A stretch of 64,000 nucleotides of DNA, from assembly GCA_934636825.1 (NCBI GenBank), contig CAKUBG010000008.1, forward strand, positions 1-64,000, written 5' to 3'. The notes below the pieces were generated by a model. The model had not been told where the DNA came from. It did not search any database and worked only from the letters and a program-made list of their open reading frames with translations. The DNA comes from an uncultured bacterium (GTDB taxonomy: Bacteria; Vulcanimicrobiota; Xenobia; Xenobiales; Xenobiaceae). A program made the position numbers and the translations under genes. This document shows, one piece after another, positions 41,373-49,285 of this stretch. The first letter of the stretch is position 1. Each line of letters opens with the position of its first letter.

Positions 41373-42809
41373 ATGCTTGCTAAAGATTGTGAAACTACAC
41401 TGGTAAATTTTAACGATTATTCAGTGCCCAGCACTTCGGAGAGGTTGCATGCCGATTCCAATATGAGAGGGCGGGGAGTGACGATCGCTTTTTTGGATTC
41501 TGGTTTTTACCCTCATCCTGATTTAGGTGATCGTATTGCTGCTTACATAGATTTAGGCGAAGAAACCCAAGATTTAAATCCACATGCCAATCGCAATGGC
41601 TGGAATTGGCATGGTATGATGACTTCTGTATCTGCTTGCGGCGACGGTTCACTTTCCGGCGGCCGCTACAGAGGGTTGGCTTCCGAAGCCAAGGTTGTGC
41701 TTATAAAGTGTAGTCGCAATGGTATGATTTGCGACGATTTAATTCTCAAAGGTTTGCATTGGGTGCGTGATAACGCTGCCAAATATCATATCAACATTTT
41801 GAATATTTCTGTAGGCAGCGATTTCGATCCTAAAGAGTTAAATTGCGAGATTTCTCAAGCTTCGGAAGAACTTGTTTCTAACGGTATTTTGGTGATTGCG
41901 GCCGCCGGTAACACGCGGACCTTGCCACGCCCGCCGGCCAACGCCCCTTCTGTACTCACTGTGGGAGGTTGCGTTTCACGCAATGCTTGCACTCCGGAAG
42001 AAGCGGAGCTCTATTGCAGCAGCTATGGTGTTATTTTAGATTTGGTGGTGAAGCCGGAAATTATTGCTCCGGCTGCTTGGGTTGCTGCTCCGATCCTTCC
42101 CGGCACAGTGCAATACAAACGAGCTCAGTATTGCTACGACTTAGCCGTCACGACCGGCGGGCCTTTGCTCAATTTGCTTAGCGAAGTGCCCGAAGGCGTG
42201 GGCTTGCCCGACAATTTGTACCAGTTGAGCCGCGAAGAACTTAGCCAAAAGTTAGATAAGTGGCTTTTGGATGATAAAGTTGTCGGCCGTCACTATCAGC
42301 ATGTAGATGGCACTTCTTTCGCGGCTCCCACCGTCGCGGCTATTGCTGCACAAATGTTGGAAGCTAACCCACAACTAACTCCGGCCGCTATACGTCAGAT
42401 CTTTATGTCTACAGCTGACCGTGTCAATGGTAAAGATCTTTTGGCTCAGGGTTGTGGTATCGTAAATGCTAGCCGAGCTGTCGAGCAAGCCCACGAAGCC
42501 TGGACTCACGATCAAATTTGTGAATTGCGTCCGCCCTTGGTTTTAGATGGCAAATTGAGCTTCATTTTTGTCAATTATTTTGCCAAAAAGGTTGAACTTA
42601 TGGGAGACTTTAATGACTGGACGCCTCACCAGTATTACTTCCATGAAATGTTTGACGGTACTTGGAAAGTGGAAATAGATGCGCCTCCGCCAGGAAGGTA
42701 TCGTTACAAATTCAGAGTTGATGAAAAAGATTGGTTTGAAGATCCTGCCAATTTATACCGTAAACCCAATGTGTGGGGAAGCTACGATTCAATTCTGAAT
42801 ATTGCTTAA
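41373..42809 (+). CDS. subtilisin-like serine protease with C-terminal CBM48/AMPK-type glycogen-binding domain
   Basis: 478 residues and no signal peptide. The S8 catalytic triad is intact: Asp42 (FLDSGFYPHPDL), His80 (NWHG) and Ser315 (DGTSFAAPT), with the oxyanion Asn180 (AAAGNT). The C-terminal 80 residues (about 395-478) are a carbohydrate-binding module of the isoamylase/AMPK type: VELMGDFNDWTP (GDFNDW at 411-416), WKVEIDAPPPGRYRYKFRVD, then WFEDPAN and SYDSILNI. Such modules bind glycogen or related alpha-glucans. A cytoplasmic protease held on glycogen is the simplest reading. There is little propeptide. The ribosome site is weak. I know of no standard subtilase class with this fusion. 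Confidence 0.85.
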   Translation: MLAKDCETTLVNFNDYSVPSTSERLHADSNMRGRGVTIAFLDSGFYPHPDLGDRIAAYIDLGEETQDLNPHANRNGWNWHGMMTSVSACGDGSLSGGRYRGLASEAKVVLIKCSRNGMICDDLILKGLHWVRDNAAKYHINILNISVGSDFDPKELNCEISQASEELVSNGILVIAAAGNTRTLPRPPANAPSVLTVGGCVSRNACTPEEAELYCSSYGVILDLVVKPEIIAPAAWVAAPILPGTVQYKRAQYCYDLAVTTGGPLLNLLSEVPEGVGLPDNLYQLSREELSQKLDKWLLDDKVVGRHYQHVDGTSFAAPTVAAIAAQMLEANPQLTPAAIRQIFMSTADRVNGKDLLAQGCGIVNASRAVEQAHEAWTHDQICELRPPLVLDGKLSFIFVNYFAKKVELMGDFNDWTPHQYYFHEMFDGTWKVEIDAPPPGRYRYKFRVDEKDWFEDPANLYRKPNVWGSYDSILNIA

Positions 42810-42811
42810 GC

Positions 42812-42862
42812 AAAAAAATAAGCGCAACCTTCATCTTTCAGAAAGTTGCGCTTATTTTTTTG
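42812..42862. terminator. bidirectional terminator, subtilase and gpsA
   Basis: A stem of about 16 bp (AAAAAATAAGCGCAAC with GTTGCGCTTATTTTTT) surrounds a 16-base loop. T-runs follow on both strands between convergent genes. Confidence 0.9.
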
Positions 42863-42870
42863 CTATTTTG

Positions 42871-43869
42871 TTATTCAAACTTTTGTGAACGAGCCAACAA
42901 ATTGACAATAGCCTGTTGCAAGTTATGCTCGCCGGACAAAATTTGACAAGTTTCTTTAATAATGGGCGTCTCTATGCCCAAATTTTGCGCCAGTTGCAAG
43001 CAACTGTTGGCTGTAGTCACTCCTTCAGCTACTTGTTTCATCTCTTTCATAATATCGGACAGCTTTTGACCTTTGCCAAGCATAAGACCAACTTGGCGAT
43101 TGCGACTCAAATCACCGGTAGCTGTTAAAAGTAAATCGCCCAAGCCACTTAAGCCTGATACGGTAGAGGAGCGCCCACCCATAGCCATAACTATACGCCT
43201 AATTTCTATAAGGGCTCTGGTGAGAAGAGCAGCTCTGGCATTAGCTCCCATACCGGCTCCGTCAATCATGCCCGCAGCTAAAGCAATAACATTTTTTAAA
43301 ACTCCACCTAATTCTACGCCAACAATATCGGTGGAAGCGTAAGCGCGAAAATATTTATAGTGATAAAGATTGGCAGCCAGAGAAGAAAGGCGCGGTACTG
43401 GTGAAGCTAAAGTAACGGCTGTAGGTAATTCTTTGATAACTTCTACAGCAAAAGAAGGGCCAGAAAGAACTACTATACGTTCTAAACGCCCCAACACTTC
43501 GGAAAGCACTTCAGACATGCGCATAAGACTGTCTTTCTCCAGCCCTTTAGCTGTACTGATAATTATGCTTGAAGGGCTGACATTTTCTTTTACTTCCTCG
43601 GCTACGCTGCGTACAGCTCCCGAAGGCACAGCAAAAACTACAAAATCAGCTCCTTTAACAGCTTCTTTTAAATTATATTCGACTCCCAAATCGCCAGGAT
43701 CGCATAAGCGCATATCTCCGAAATAACGAGTATTGAATCCTGCTTTTATGGAGTCTAAGTCTATAGCGTCGCATCCCCATATAACTACATCGCTGCCGGC
43801 TTTATGTAAGTGCAAGGCTTGTGCTGTGCCCCAACTTCCAGAACCAAGAACGGCAACTTTATAGCTCAT
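42871..43869 (-). CDS. gpsA: NAD(P)-dependent glycerol-3-phosphate dehydrogenase
   Basis: A 332-residue cytoplasmic enzyme that reduces dihydroxyacetone phosphate to sn-glycerol-3-phosphate for phospholipid synthesis. The nucleotide loop is VAVLGSGSWGTA (6-17). Family marks include FAVPSGAVRSV, ISTAKGLE, LSGPSFAVEV, GGVLKNVIALAAGMIDG (catalytic Lys), TVSGLSGLGDLLLTATGDLSRNR and QVAEGVTTA. ATG start with GGAGA about 13 bases upstream. Normal length. Confidence 0.97.
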   Translation of the reverse strand: MSYKVAVLGSGSWGTAQALHLHKAGSDVVIWGCDAIDLDSIKAGFNTRYFGDMRLCDPGDLGVEYNLKEAVKGADFVVFAVPSGAVRSVAEEVKENVSPSSIIISTAKGLEKDSLMRMSEVLSEVLGRLERIVVLSGPSFAVEVIKELPTAVTLASPVPRLSSLAANLYHYKYFRAYASTDIVGVELGGVLKNVIALAAGMIDGAGMGANARAALLTRALIEIRRIVMAMGGRSSTVSGLSGLGDLLLTATGDLSRNRQVGLMLGKGQKLSDIMKEMKQVAEGVTTANSCLQLAQNLGIETPIIKETCQILSGEHNLQQAIVNLLARSQKFE

Positions 43870-44057
43870 AACTAAAAAATATCTCCAAAAAAATCTTCAC
43901 AAAAGTATAGGAAAGGCTTTTCCATTATACAGCCTAGCACCTTCCACTACATGTACATATATCCCCGCCCAAATAAGTAAGAGGCTCCAAGCGAAGATTC
44001 GCCGCTCTCACTTCTATACCCTATCAAAAAAAACAGGGGAGCTTACGTAAAACTAGA

Positions 44058-44101
44058 TTTAAAATAAATACAGCCGCCATAAAGGCGGCCTTATTTATTT
44101 T
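44058..44101 (-). terminator. terminator of the 3D-domain gene
   Basis: A GC core GCCGCC/GGCGGC with loop TTTAT (minus strand) is extended by AT pairs and followed on the minus strand by ATTTATTTTA. It overlaps the stop region of the gene. Confidence 0.75.
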
Positions 44102-44699
44102 ATTCTGTAACTGTGACTGTAACCGTGCGCACTCCCCATTGAGAGCACTGAGCATTGTTAGGTAGCCAAATATCTATTTTGTTACCGTAAATGCCACCGC
44201 CAGTATCTCTGGCTTCACCCCAACCGTAACCAGGTACATATATTTTAGAACCAATAGGAATAACACTGGGATCGACAGCTATACAACCGGGGCCGGTATA
44301 GTGGCCACTGGCCGTGCGTCCATTCAGACAGTAGGCATAAGCTGTTACTGTGATAGTACGGCTCTGAGGTTCAGGGGCAGCAACTATTTTGTATTCAGCA
44401 CTAGTTTCTGCTCCGCGAATAAATGAAGAAGCCAAAGAATCAGCAATTTTAAGATGATTGCTATTATTTTGACGGGACTGACTCTCGCTTACTTTAACAT
44501 CTTCTATAGTTGTTTCGACTTCAACAGTCTCTGCATTAACTCTATTGGGCAGCAAGCCACTTTCATTAGGCGATACAGACACTAGAGAAGGTGCCGGAGG
44601 CATATTTCCTAGATCTTGACTGCAAGCATTCTGCGCTAAAAGCAGAATAGGCACAACCCAGATACATGCCACCAACACATAAGCCCAAAGCTTACGCAT
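44100..44699 (-). CDS. secreted 3D (Asp-Asp-Asp) domain protein
   Basis: 199 residues with a signal peptide (MRKLWAYVLVACIW..., cleavage near NAC/SQD; the region is not a canonical lipobox). Residues about 100-199 are a 3D domain: TITVTAYAYCLNGRTASGHYTG, GCIAVDPSVIPIGSKIYVPGYGWGEARDTGGGIYGNKIDIWLPN and WGVRTVTVTVTE. The three conserved Asp (in AVDP, ARDT, KIDI) are present. Such domains occur in MltA/RlpA-like and YocH-like wall-lytic proteins, so a role in peptidoglycan turnover is likely. The stretch at 30-95 is a disordered linker. Confidence 0.85.
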   Translation of the reverse strand: MRKLWAYVLVACIWVVPILLLAQNACSQDLGNMPPAPSLVSVSPNESGLLPNRVNAETVEVETTIEDVKVSESQSRQNNSNHLKIADSLASSFIRGAETSAEYKIVAAPEPQSRTITVTAYAYCLNGRTASGHYTGPGCIAVDPSVIPIGSKIYVPGYGWGEARDTGGGIYGNKIDIWLPNNAQCSQWGVRTVTVTVTE

Positions 44700-45111
44700 T
44701 ATGGCCTCCTTAGTTTTCTCTATATCTCATCTCTTTGCCAAGGAGATGAAATCTATGAATTAATAGCTTTTTTTCGCTAATCTAAAGCTAAAAAAACAAT
44801 AAAACCTTACATAAGGTTGATATACTGTATATTTTCTAATAATTATAGTCCATTCCTGCAATAAATATAGCCTATAAGCTATAAATTACTGTAAAAATGT
44901 AAACATTTTACGTATATATTGTCTATTTTTAAACAAAAATTTTAAAGAAAGCTACAAAAAATTAACTTAATAGTTTATCCCTTAAGAGAGGAATTAACCC
45001 ATTTTTAAGGGGTTCTGTTCGAAAAAGCGTAAATTTTGTCCATACAATAAATGCATAAATGTCTATATTTATTGTTATTTATGCCTAAAATATTGCGCAT
45101 ATTATTTATAA
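44700..45111. other. AT-rich non-coding region between htrA and the 3D gene
   Basis: About 410 very AT-rich bases without a plausible coding frame. A near-perfect inverted repeat, GTAAAAATGT/ACATTTTAC, lies at about 44892-44912. CCTTACATAAGG, an imperfect palindrome, lies near 44805. It must contain the minus-strand promoter of the 3D gene. I see no known element. Confidence 0.45.
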
Positions 45112-45148
45112 AAATAGCCGACTTCTTAGGTGCTGAAGTCGGCTATTT
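45112..45148 (-). terminator. terminator of htrA
   Basis: A perfect 14-bp stem, AAATAGCCGACTTC/GAAGTCGGCTATTT, with a nine-base loop is followed on the minus strand by TTATAAATAAT. It lies 30 bases after the htrA stop. Confidence 0.85.
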
Positions 45149-45178
45149 ACGATTTTTTTATCGATAAAATACGCTGGC

Positions 45179-46438
45179 CTAAGGCTCTCTAAACTGGCGG
45201 AAGAGAGAAGAAGGCTGTTCCTCTAACTTTACGCTGACTTCTTTTTCTGTACCGTCACGCCAAAGTTTAATAGTAACTGTAGATCCCACTTTCAGAGAAC
45301 GCATAAAAGATTGCAACTCTGAAGCTGTGGGAGTTTCCGTACCGTTTATACTGACTATGACGTCATTACTCTTAATACCACCTTTGCTGGCAGGGCCGTT
45401 AGGCAGAACCTGGCCTACGATAACGCCTTGAATGTTTTTATCCAAACCTAAATAATTGCGGGCCGGTTGATTCAAGTCAGCCATAGCTATACCAAGGTAG
45501 GGGCGAGATACTCGACCATGATCGCGCAATTCTTTCATAACCGTATATGCAGTCTCGGCAGGAATCGCAAAACCTATGCCTTGAGCTGAACGGATAATGG
45601 CAGTATTGATACCGATAACTTCACCTTTGAGATTGATAAGAGGCCCACCGGAGTTGCCAGGATTGATAGCTGCATCGGTTTGCAATAAGTTGCGCAAATC
45701 GACATTACTATCACTCAAAGTACGATTCCGAGCGGAAAGGATACCCAGAGTAGCAGTTTGACCTACACCTAAAGGATTGCCCAAAGCTACTACCCAATCT
45801 CCGATACGCATATTTTCAGAATTTGTCAAAGAAGCTGTAGGGAAGGATCGCTCTTTATTTTCAATGCGCAAAATGGCCAAGTCAGAAACAGGATCGGTAC
45901 CTATAATTTGAGCAGAATGCTGACTCTTATCGCTTAAGGTAACTTTAATCGATTTGGCACCGCTAATTACGTGGTTGTTGGTTAAGACAATACCGTCTGA
46001 ACTGACGATAATACCTGTTCCCATACCGCGGGGAATTTCTTGAACTTGGTAATCGAAAGGATCGATAAATCCAAAGCCGTGAGTGCTGTAAACCCTGGTA
46101 GTCATAGTTGTGTCTATATTAACGACCGCAGGAGCAACTTTAGCCACCGCATCGGCTACAGCGCTGCTGCCTTTAGGCATGACGGCTTTGGATTTTGAAT
46201 TGTAATTTATATCGAAACCGGAAGTAGACTTCTCTTTATCCTGCTGAACGGGACTATCATTAGTCTCCGTAGCTGTTGGGGGAGTATCAATCTCTTCTTT
46301 CTCCATAGAAACTTTAATGGAGGGAGTACAATATATAACTATAAAAACTAAGAAAGCGCCTATGAATACGCCGGCAATGCCGCAAATAACGGTAATTGCA
46401 GCGTTGCCATGCAGATTTTTTCTAATCTTATCGATCAT
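45179..46438 (-). CDS. htrA: HtrA/DegP-like trypsin-fold protease with one PDZ domain
   Basis: 419 residues from the ATG at 46438 (AAAGG upstream); an in-frame TTG at 46477 is less likely. One N-terminal membrane helix (about 10-35) anchors it with the protease outside. The S1C triad is intact: His in LTNNHVI, Asp in VSDLAIL, Ser in NPGNSGGPL. One PDZ domain (about 325-410: YLGIAMADL, VLPNGPASKGGIKSNDVIVSING) follows. It degrades misfolded envelope proteins. It lies downstream of rsfS in a minus-strand run. Confidence 0.93.
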   Translation of the reverse strand: MIDKIRKNLHGNAAITVICGIAGVFIGAFLVFIVIYCTPSIKVSMEKEEIDTPPTATETNDSPVQQDKEKSTSGFDINYNSKSKAVMPKGSSAVADAVAKVAPAVVNIDTTMTTRVYSTHGFGFIDPFDYQVQEIPRGMGTGIIVSSDGIVLTNNHVISGAKSIKVTLSDKSQHSAQIIGTDPVSDLAILRIENKERSFPTASLTNSENMRIGDWVVALGNPLGVGQTATLGILSARNRTLSDSNVDLRNLLQTDAAINPGNSGGPLINLKGEVIGINTAIIRSAQGIGFAIPAETAYTVMKELRDHGRVSRPYLGIAMADLNQPARNYLGLDKNIQGVIVGQVLPNGPASKGGIKSNDVIVSINGTETPTASELQSFMRSLKVGSTVTIKLWRDGTEKEVSVKLEEQPSSLFRQFREP

Positions 46439-46509
46439 ATCAAACCTTTCATAGCTCCCGGAATTGCCTCGAGACAATTACCTAGGCTTACGGCTAAAAG
46501 TTTGTAAAT

Positions 46510-46890
46510 TTAAGCTTTATCTTCCTTGTTAGCTTCTTCGGCATCCGGAGCATAAACTATAGGAGCAGATTTCCACATACCTTCTAAGTTGTAGAAGCTG
46601 CGCTCACCACTAATAAACAAATGTACGATTACTGAGCTGTAGTCCATTAAAGTCCAGGCGTTATCATTTTTACCCTGGATAGACTTGGGCTCAATTCCTT
46701 GCTCTGATAGTTTCTTGTCGATATTTTCGGCAATATCACGCAATTGGTTGCGAGTAGGAGCGTCGCAAATAACAAAATAGTCACACAGAACAGAGTCTTT
46801 GCTCATGTCCAATACAACTGTATCTTTACCTAGCTTTTGATAGCAAACATCGGCAATAGCTTTGGCCATCTCTAAGGAATTTGCAAACAT
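46510..46890 (-). CDS. rsfS: ribosomal silencing factor RsfS
   Basis: A 126-residue cytoplasmic protein of normal length. Family sequence: DTVVLDMSKDSVLCDYFVICDAPTRNQLRDIAENI and GKNDNAWTLMDYSSVIVHLFISGERSFYNLEGMW. It binds ribosomal protein uL14 and blocks subunit joining when nutrients are scarce. The acidic tail is EEANKEDKA. The nearest GAGG site is about 14 bases from the ATG. It precedes htrA by 32 bases. Confidence 0.95.
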   Translation of the reverse strand: MFANSLEMAKAIADVCYQKLGKDTVVLDMSKDSVLCDYFVICDAPTRNQLRDIAENIDKKLSEQGIEPKSIQGKNDNAWTLMDYSSVIVHLFISGERSFYNLEGMWKSAPIVYAPDAEEANKEDKA

Positions 46891-47066
46891 ATTGTCTTTT
46901 TTACCTCTTTTTCTTAAAAAAACTTATAGAATGATAGAAAAAACAGCGCTTATTGTCAAACTAAGCGTCTAAAATGGTCTCTTTGAAAGTATAAAAATCG
47001 AAAACAGTAGATACTGATGGATCGTAAATTTTTTACATACGTATGTACATCAGGCCAATAGTAAAA

Positions 47067-47219
47067 CTATAGTGAAACAGGCCATAGCAAAAGCAACAAT
47101 CCTATAACGGCAGACACCAAGGCCAGTACCAGTAAGACAATAGGATTTCCTTGCTGAGGAATACCGGGCAATTCATCCACGCTTATTTTGTTGTCTGAAG
47201 TGAACACCGTATTTATCAT
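47067..47219 (-). CDS. 50-residue single-span membrane protein
   Basis: A short reading frame with ATG at 47217-47219 and TAG at 47067-47069. The protein starts MINTVFTSDNKISVDELPG and continues with a polar IPQQGNP. It ends in one long hydrophobic helix (about residues 27-49: IVLLVLALVSAVIGLLLLLW). AGGA lies 12 bases upstream. It sits between the HAMP sensor gene and rsfS on the same strand. No family recognised. Confidence 0.6.
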   Translation of the reverse strand: MINTVFTSDNKISVDELPGIPQQGNPIVLLVLALVSAVIGLLLLLWPVSL

Positions 47220-47262
47220 AGCTTGCTTTTATCCTAAAACAAAAATGCTCTTCAGTTAGAGT

Positions 47263-47292
47263 TTGACTGAGGAAAGAAGTTTCCCTCAGTCA
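47263..47292 (-). terminator. hairpin after the HAMP-sensor gene
   Basis: GACTGAGGAAA and TTTCCCTCAGTC form a stem of about 11 bp with one bulge around GAAG. It lies between the sensor gene and the 50-residue gene. The minus-strand T-rich tract follows only after 20 bases, so termination may be partial. Confidence 0.45.
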
Positions 47293-47306
47293 CCTATTTT
47301 TTATCT

Positions 47307-49004
47307 CTAAATAAAGGGATTGCTGCCTCCGGTTAAGACTATTTCAGCCAGAGCTTCGCGAATCATACTAATAAGTTCGTCGTCGGCATTGGGAATGATA
47401 ATTTGAATAACGCCTTGCATGGAAGCATAGGGGATATTTGTATGTTCAGTAGCTTCCAAAACTATGGCGGAAACATCTTCTCCGCCAGGGACGCCGCGCA
47501 ATCTGTTGACGGCATGTTGGTTGCCGCCGTCCATATCGTTAAATTCGACCATAACTAGGTCTACTTTAGCGTAGGAAGTGATCTCCAACATTTCTCCTAT
47601 AGTAGAAGCGTAAAGTATGCTGAAGCCTTCGTCTTCCAAAATGCGACGTAAGAAGGGATAAGAATCTTCCGTACCTCCGGTGGCAATAAGAGCTGTCTTG
47701 CCAGCACCCAGACGGCTAAGTTTATTTACATAATCAAGTTGCGAATTGTTTAGTTCACCGCCTTGAGCTAAACTGTAATCTTCTTGGAAGGATACAAAAG
47801 AATTTTCACTGCCGTTTTCTTGATTGTCTTTAAGTGCAGGCTGAGAAGACTTTTGCTCGGTCGATTCAGGACGCTTGGGAGCAGGAGCGGCCATAGCAAT
47901 AACCGTTTCTGATTCCGGCAAGAGACGATTTTTATAATATTGTGGAGTTGAAGAAGAAGTAGAAAGATCGTGTCCGCTTACCTGATGAGCTGTGCCATTT
48001 ATAGGCAAATCGCCTATAGTAGGGCAAGAACCGACATCTATCTGTTCTGATTCGTTGACTCTCTCTTGTAAAGCTTGCTCGGCTGCGCTAAGTGTACGCA
48101 TATGGCGCACCAACTCATTGATACTCATGGAGAGTTGGCCCAGCTCGTCTATATCTTCTACTTTAGCTTGGCTTTCGGTATCACCGGCCAAAACTCCGTC
48201 CACAAAACTGCGCAAGGCGTGGATACGTTCGCGCTTATCAGTTTCTTCGGCCTGTGAAGAGGCGATAAGCTTTTGAATATATTCGGAAAGACGATTTAAA
48301 CGGGAGGCTGCCAAACCTATTTCGTCAGCACGGTTTTGATCGGCTCTAGTTTCCAATTTTCCCTGAGCCATCTGATCTGCCACTTCAGCCAAATTGAGCA
48401 ACGGATTACCGTAAAAATAAGAGACAAAAGCTGTGAAACCTAAAGCTCCGGAAATAAGAATAAAAACCAAGCCCAACAGCTGACGCTTCAAACCTCCGAA
48501 AGCGGCTGTAAGCTCGTCAGTTGCGAGGTAAACTCTGACTATGCCCAGGCTGCTGTCGGAAGAACGAACCGGCACGCTACTAACCATGCAAGAGGTTTCG
48601 CCGGAGTTTTCCAAGCCGCTTTGAATTATAGATAATCCCAAGGCTTTGCGCGTTTGTTCGTCATTTTTTACTGAGCCAACTTCTGCTGATATGGAGCTGG
48701 CTTTTACTTTACCAGCGCTGTTAAGAACTTCCAGAGCGCTTACGCCGTGTTGTTCGGCCAATACAGAAATATTTCTTTGTAATTTGGCTGATTTGGCGTA
48801 ATTACCAGGATCGGCCAAAGAATCGGCGCTCATGGCCGCTAAACATTCTCCCAGTGATTCGCTTCGCATAGCCAAAGAACGAGTGAGAGAAAGTTGCTCG
48901 CCCCCTTTAATGACGGCGAAGCAGAAAAAAGCAAAAAACACCGTCAATGGCAATAAGGCCAGAAGCATTTTAATTTTCAGCGAAAAAAACTTATTTTTAG
49001 GCAT
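47307..49004 (-). CDS. membrane sensor-like protein with HAMP domains and degenerate receiver
   Basis: 565 residues from the ATG at 49004. Membrane helices at about 12-32 and 180-202 bracket a periplasmic sensor-like domain. HAMP follows (about 200-255: NPLLNLAEVADQMAQGKLETRADQNRADEIGLAASRLNRL), with a second HAMP-like unit near 275-310 (VDGVLAGDTESQAKVEDIDELGQLSMSINELV). A disordered stretch leads to a C-terminal receiver-like fold (about 450-560: KTALIATGGTEDSYPFLRRILEDEGF, VDLVMVEFNDMDGGN). The usual phospho-accepting Asp position reads Glu (MVEFND). There is no kinase or methyl-accepting domain. No ribosome site is visible. Confidence 0.7.
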   Translation of the reverse strand: MPKNKFFSLKIKMLLALLPLTVFFAFFCFAVIKGGEQLSLTRSLAMRSESLGECLAAMSADSLADPGNYAKSAKLQRNISVLAEQHGVSALEVLNSAGKVKASSISAEVGSVKNDEQTRKALGLSIIQSGLENSGETSCMVSSVPVRSSDSSLGIVRVYLATDELTAAFGGLKRQLLGLVFILISGALGFTAFVSYFYGNPLLNLAEVADQMAQGKLETRADQNRADEIGLAASRLNRLSEYIQKLIASSQAEETDKRERIHALRSFVDGVLAGDTESQAKVEDIDELGQLSMSINELVRHMRTLSAAEQALQERVNESEQIDVGSCPTIGDLPINGTAHQVSGHDLSTSSSTPQYYKNRLLPESETVIAMAAPAPKRPESTEQKSSQPALKDNQENGSENSFVSFQEDYSLAQGGELNNSQLDYVNKLSRLGAGKTALIATGGTEDSYPFLRRILEDEGFSILYASTIGEMLEITSYAKVDLVMVEFNDMDGGNQHAVNRLRGVPGGEDVSAIVLEATEHTNIPYASMQGVIQIIIPNADDELISMIREALAEIVLTGGSNPFI

Positions 49005-49285
49005 AATAACGTTCTGCGCCAATTCGAGCCGAGTTTACAAAAGCCTACAAAGTTTTTACTAATATTGATATGCCAATCAATAGCTAAAATGGTGTATCTA
49101 ATACGGTAGCTTCACAATCATGTGAAATTGAGCTAAAATCAGGCGTATTTGAACTGTTTTTATGGTTGTGTAGGGAGGTGGTGGTTTTCGATTTAGATCG
49201 GAAGCTAGGCAGCCAGAATCGGTTGGACGCTCTTTTTATCCTTACAAGATGGGCAGAGCGTAATTTTTTAAATTAAGGTAAAGAT

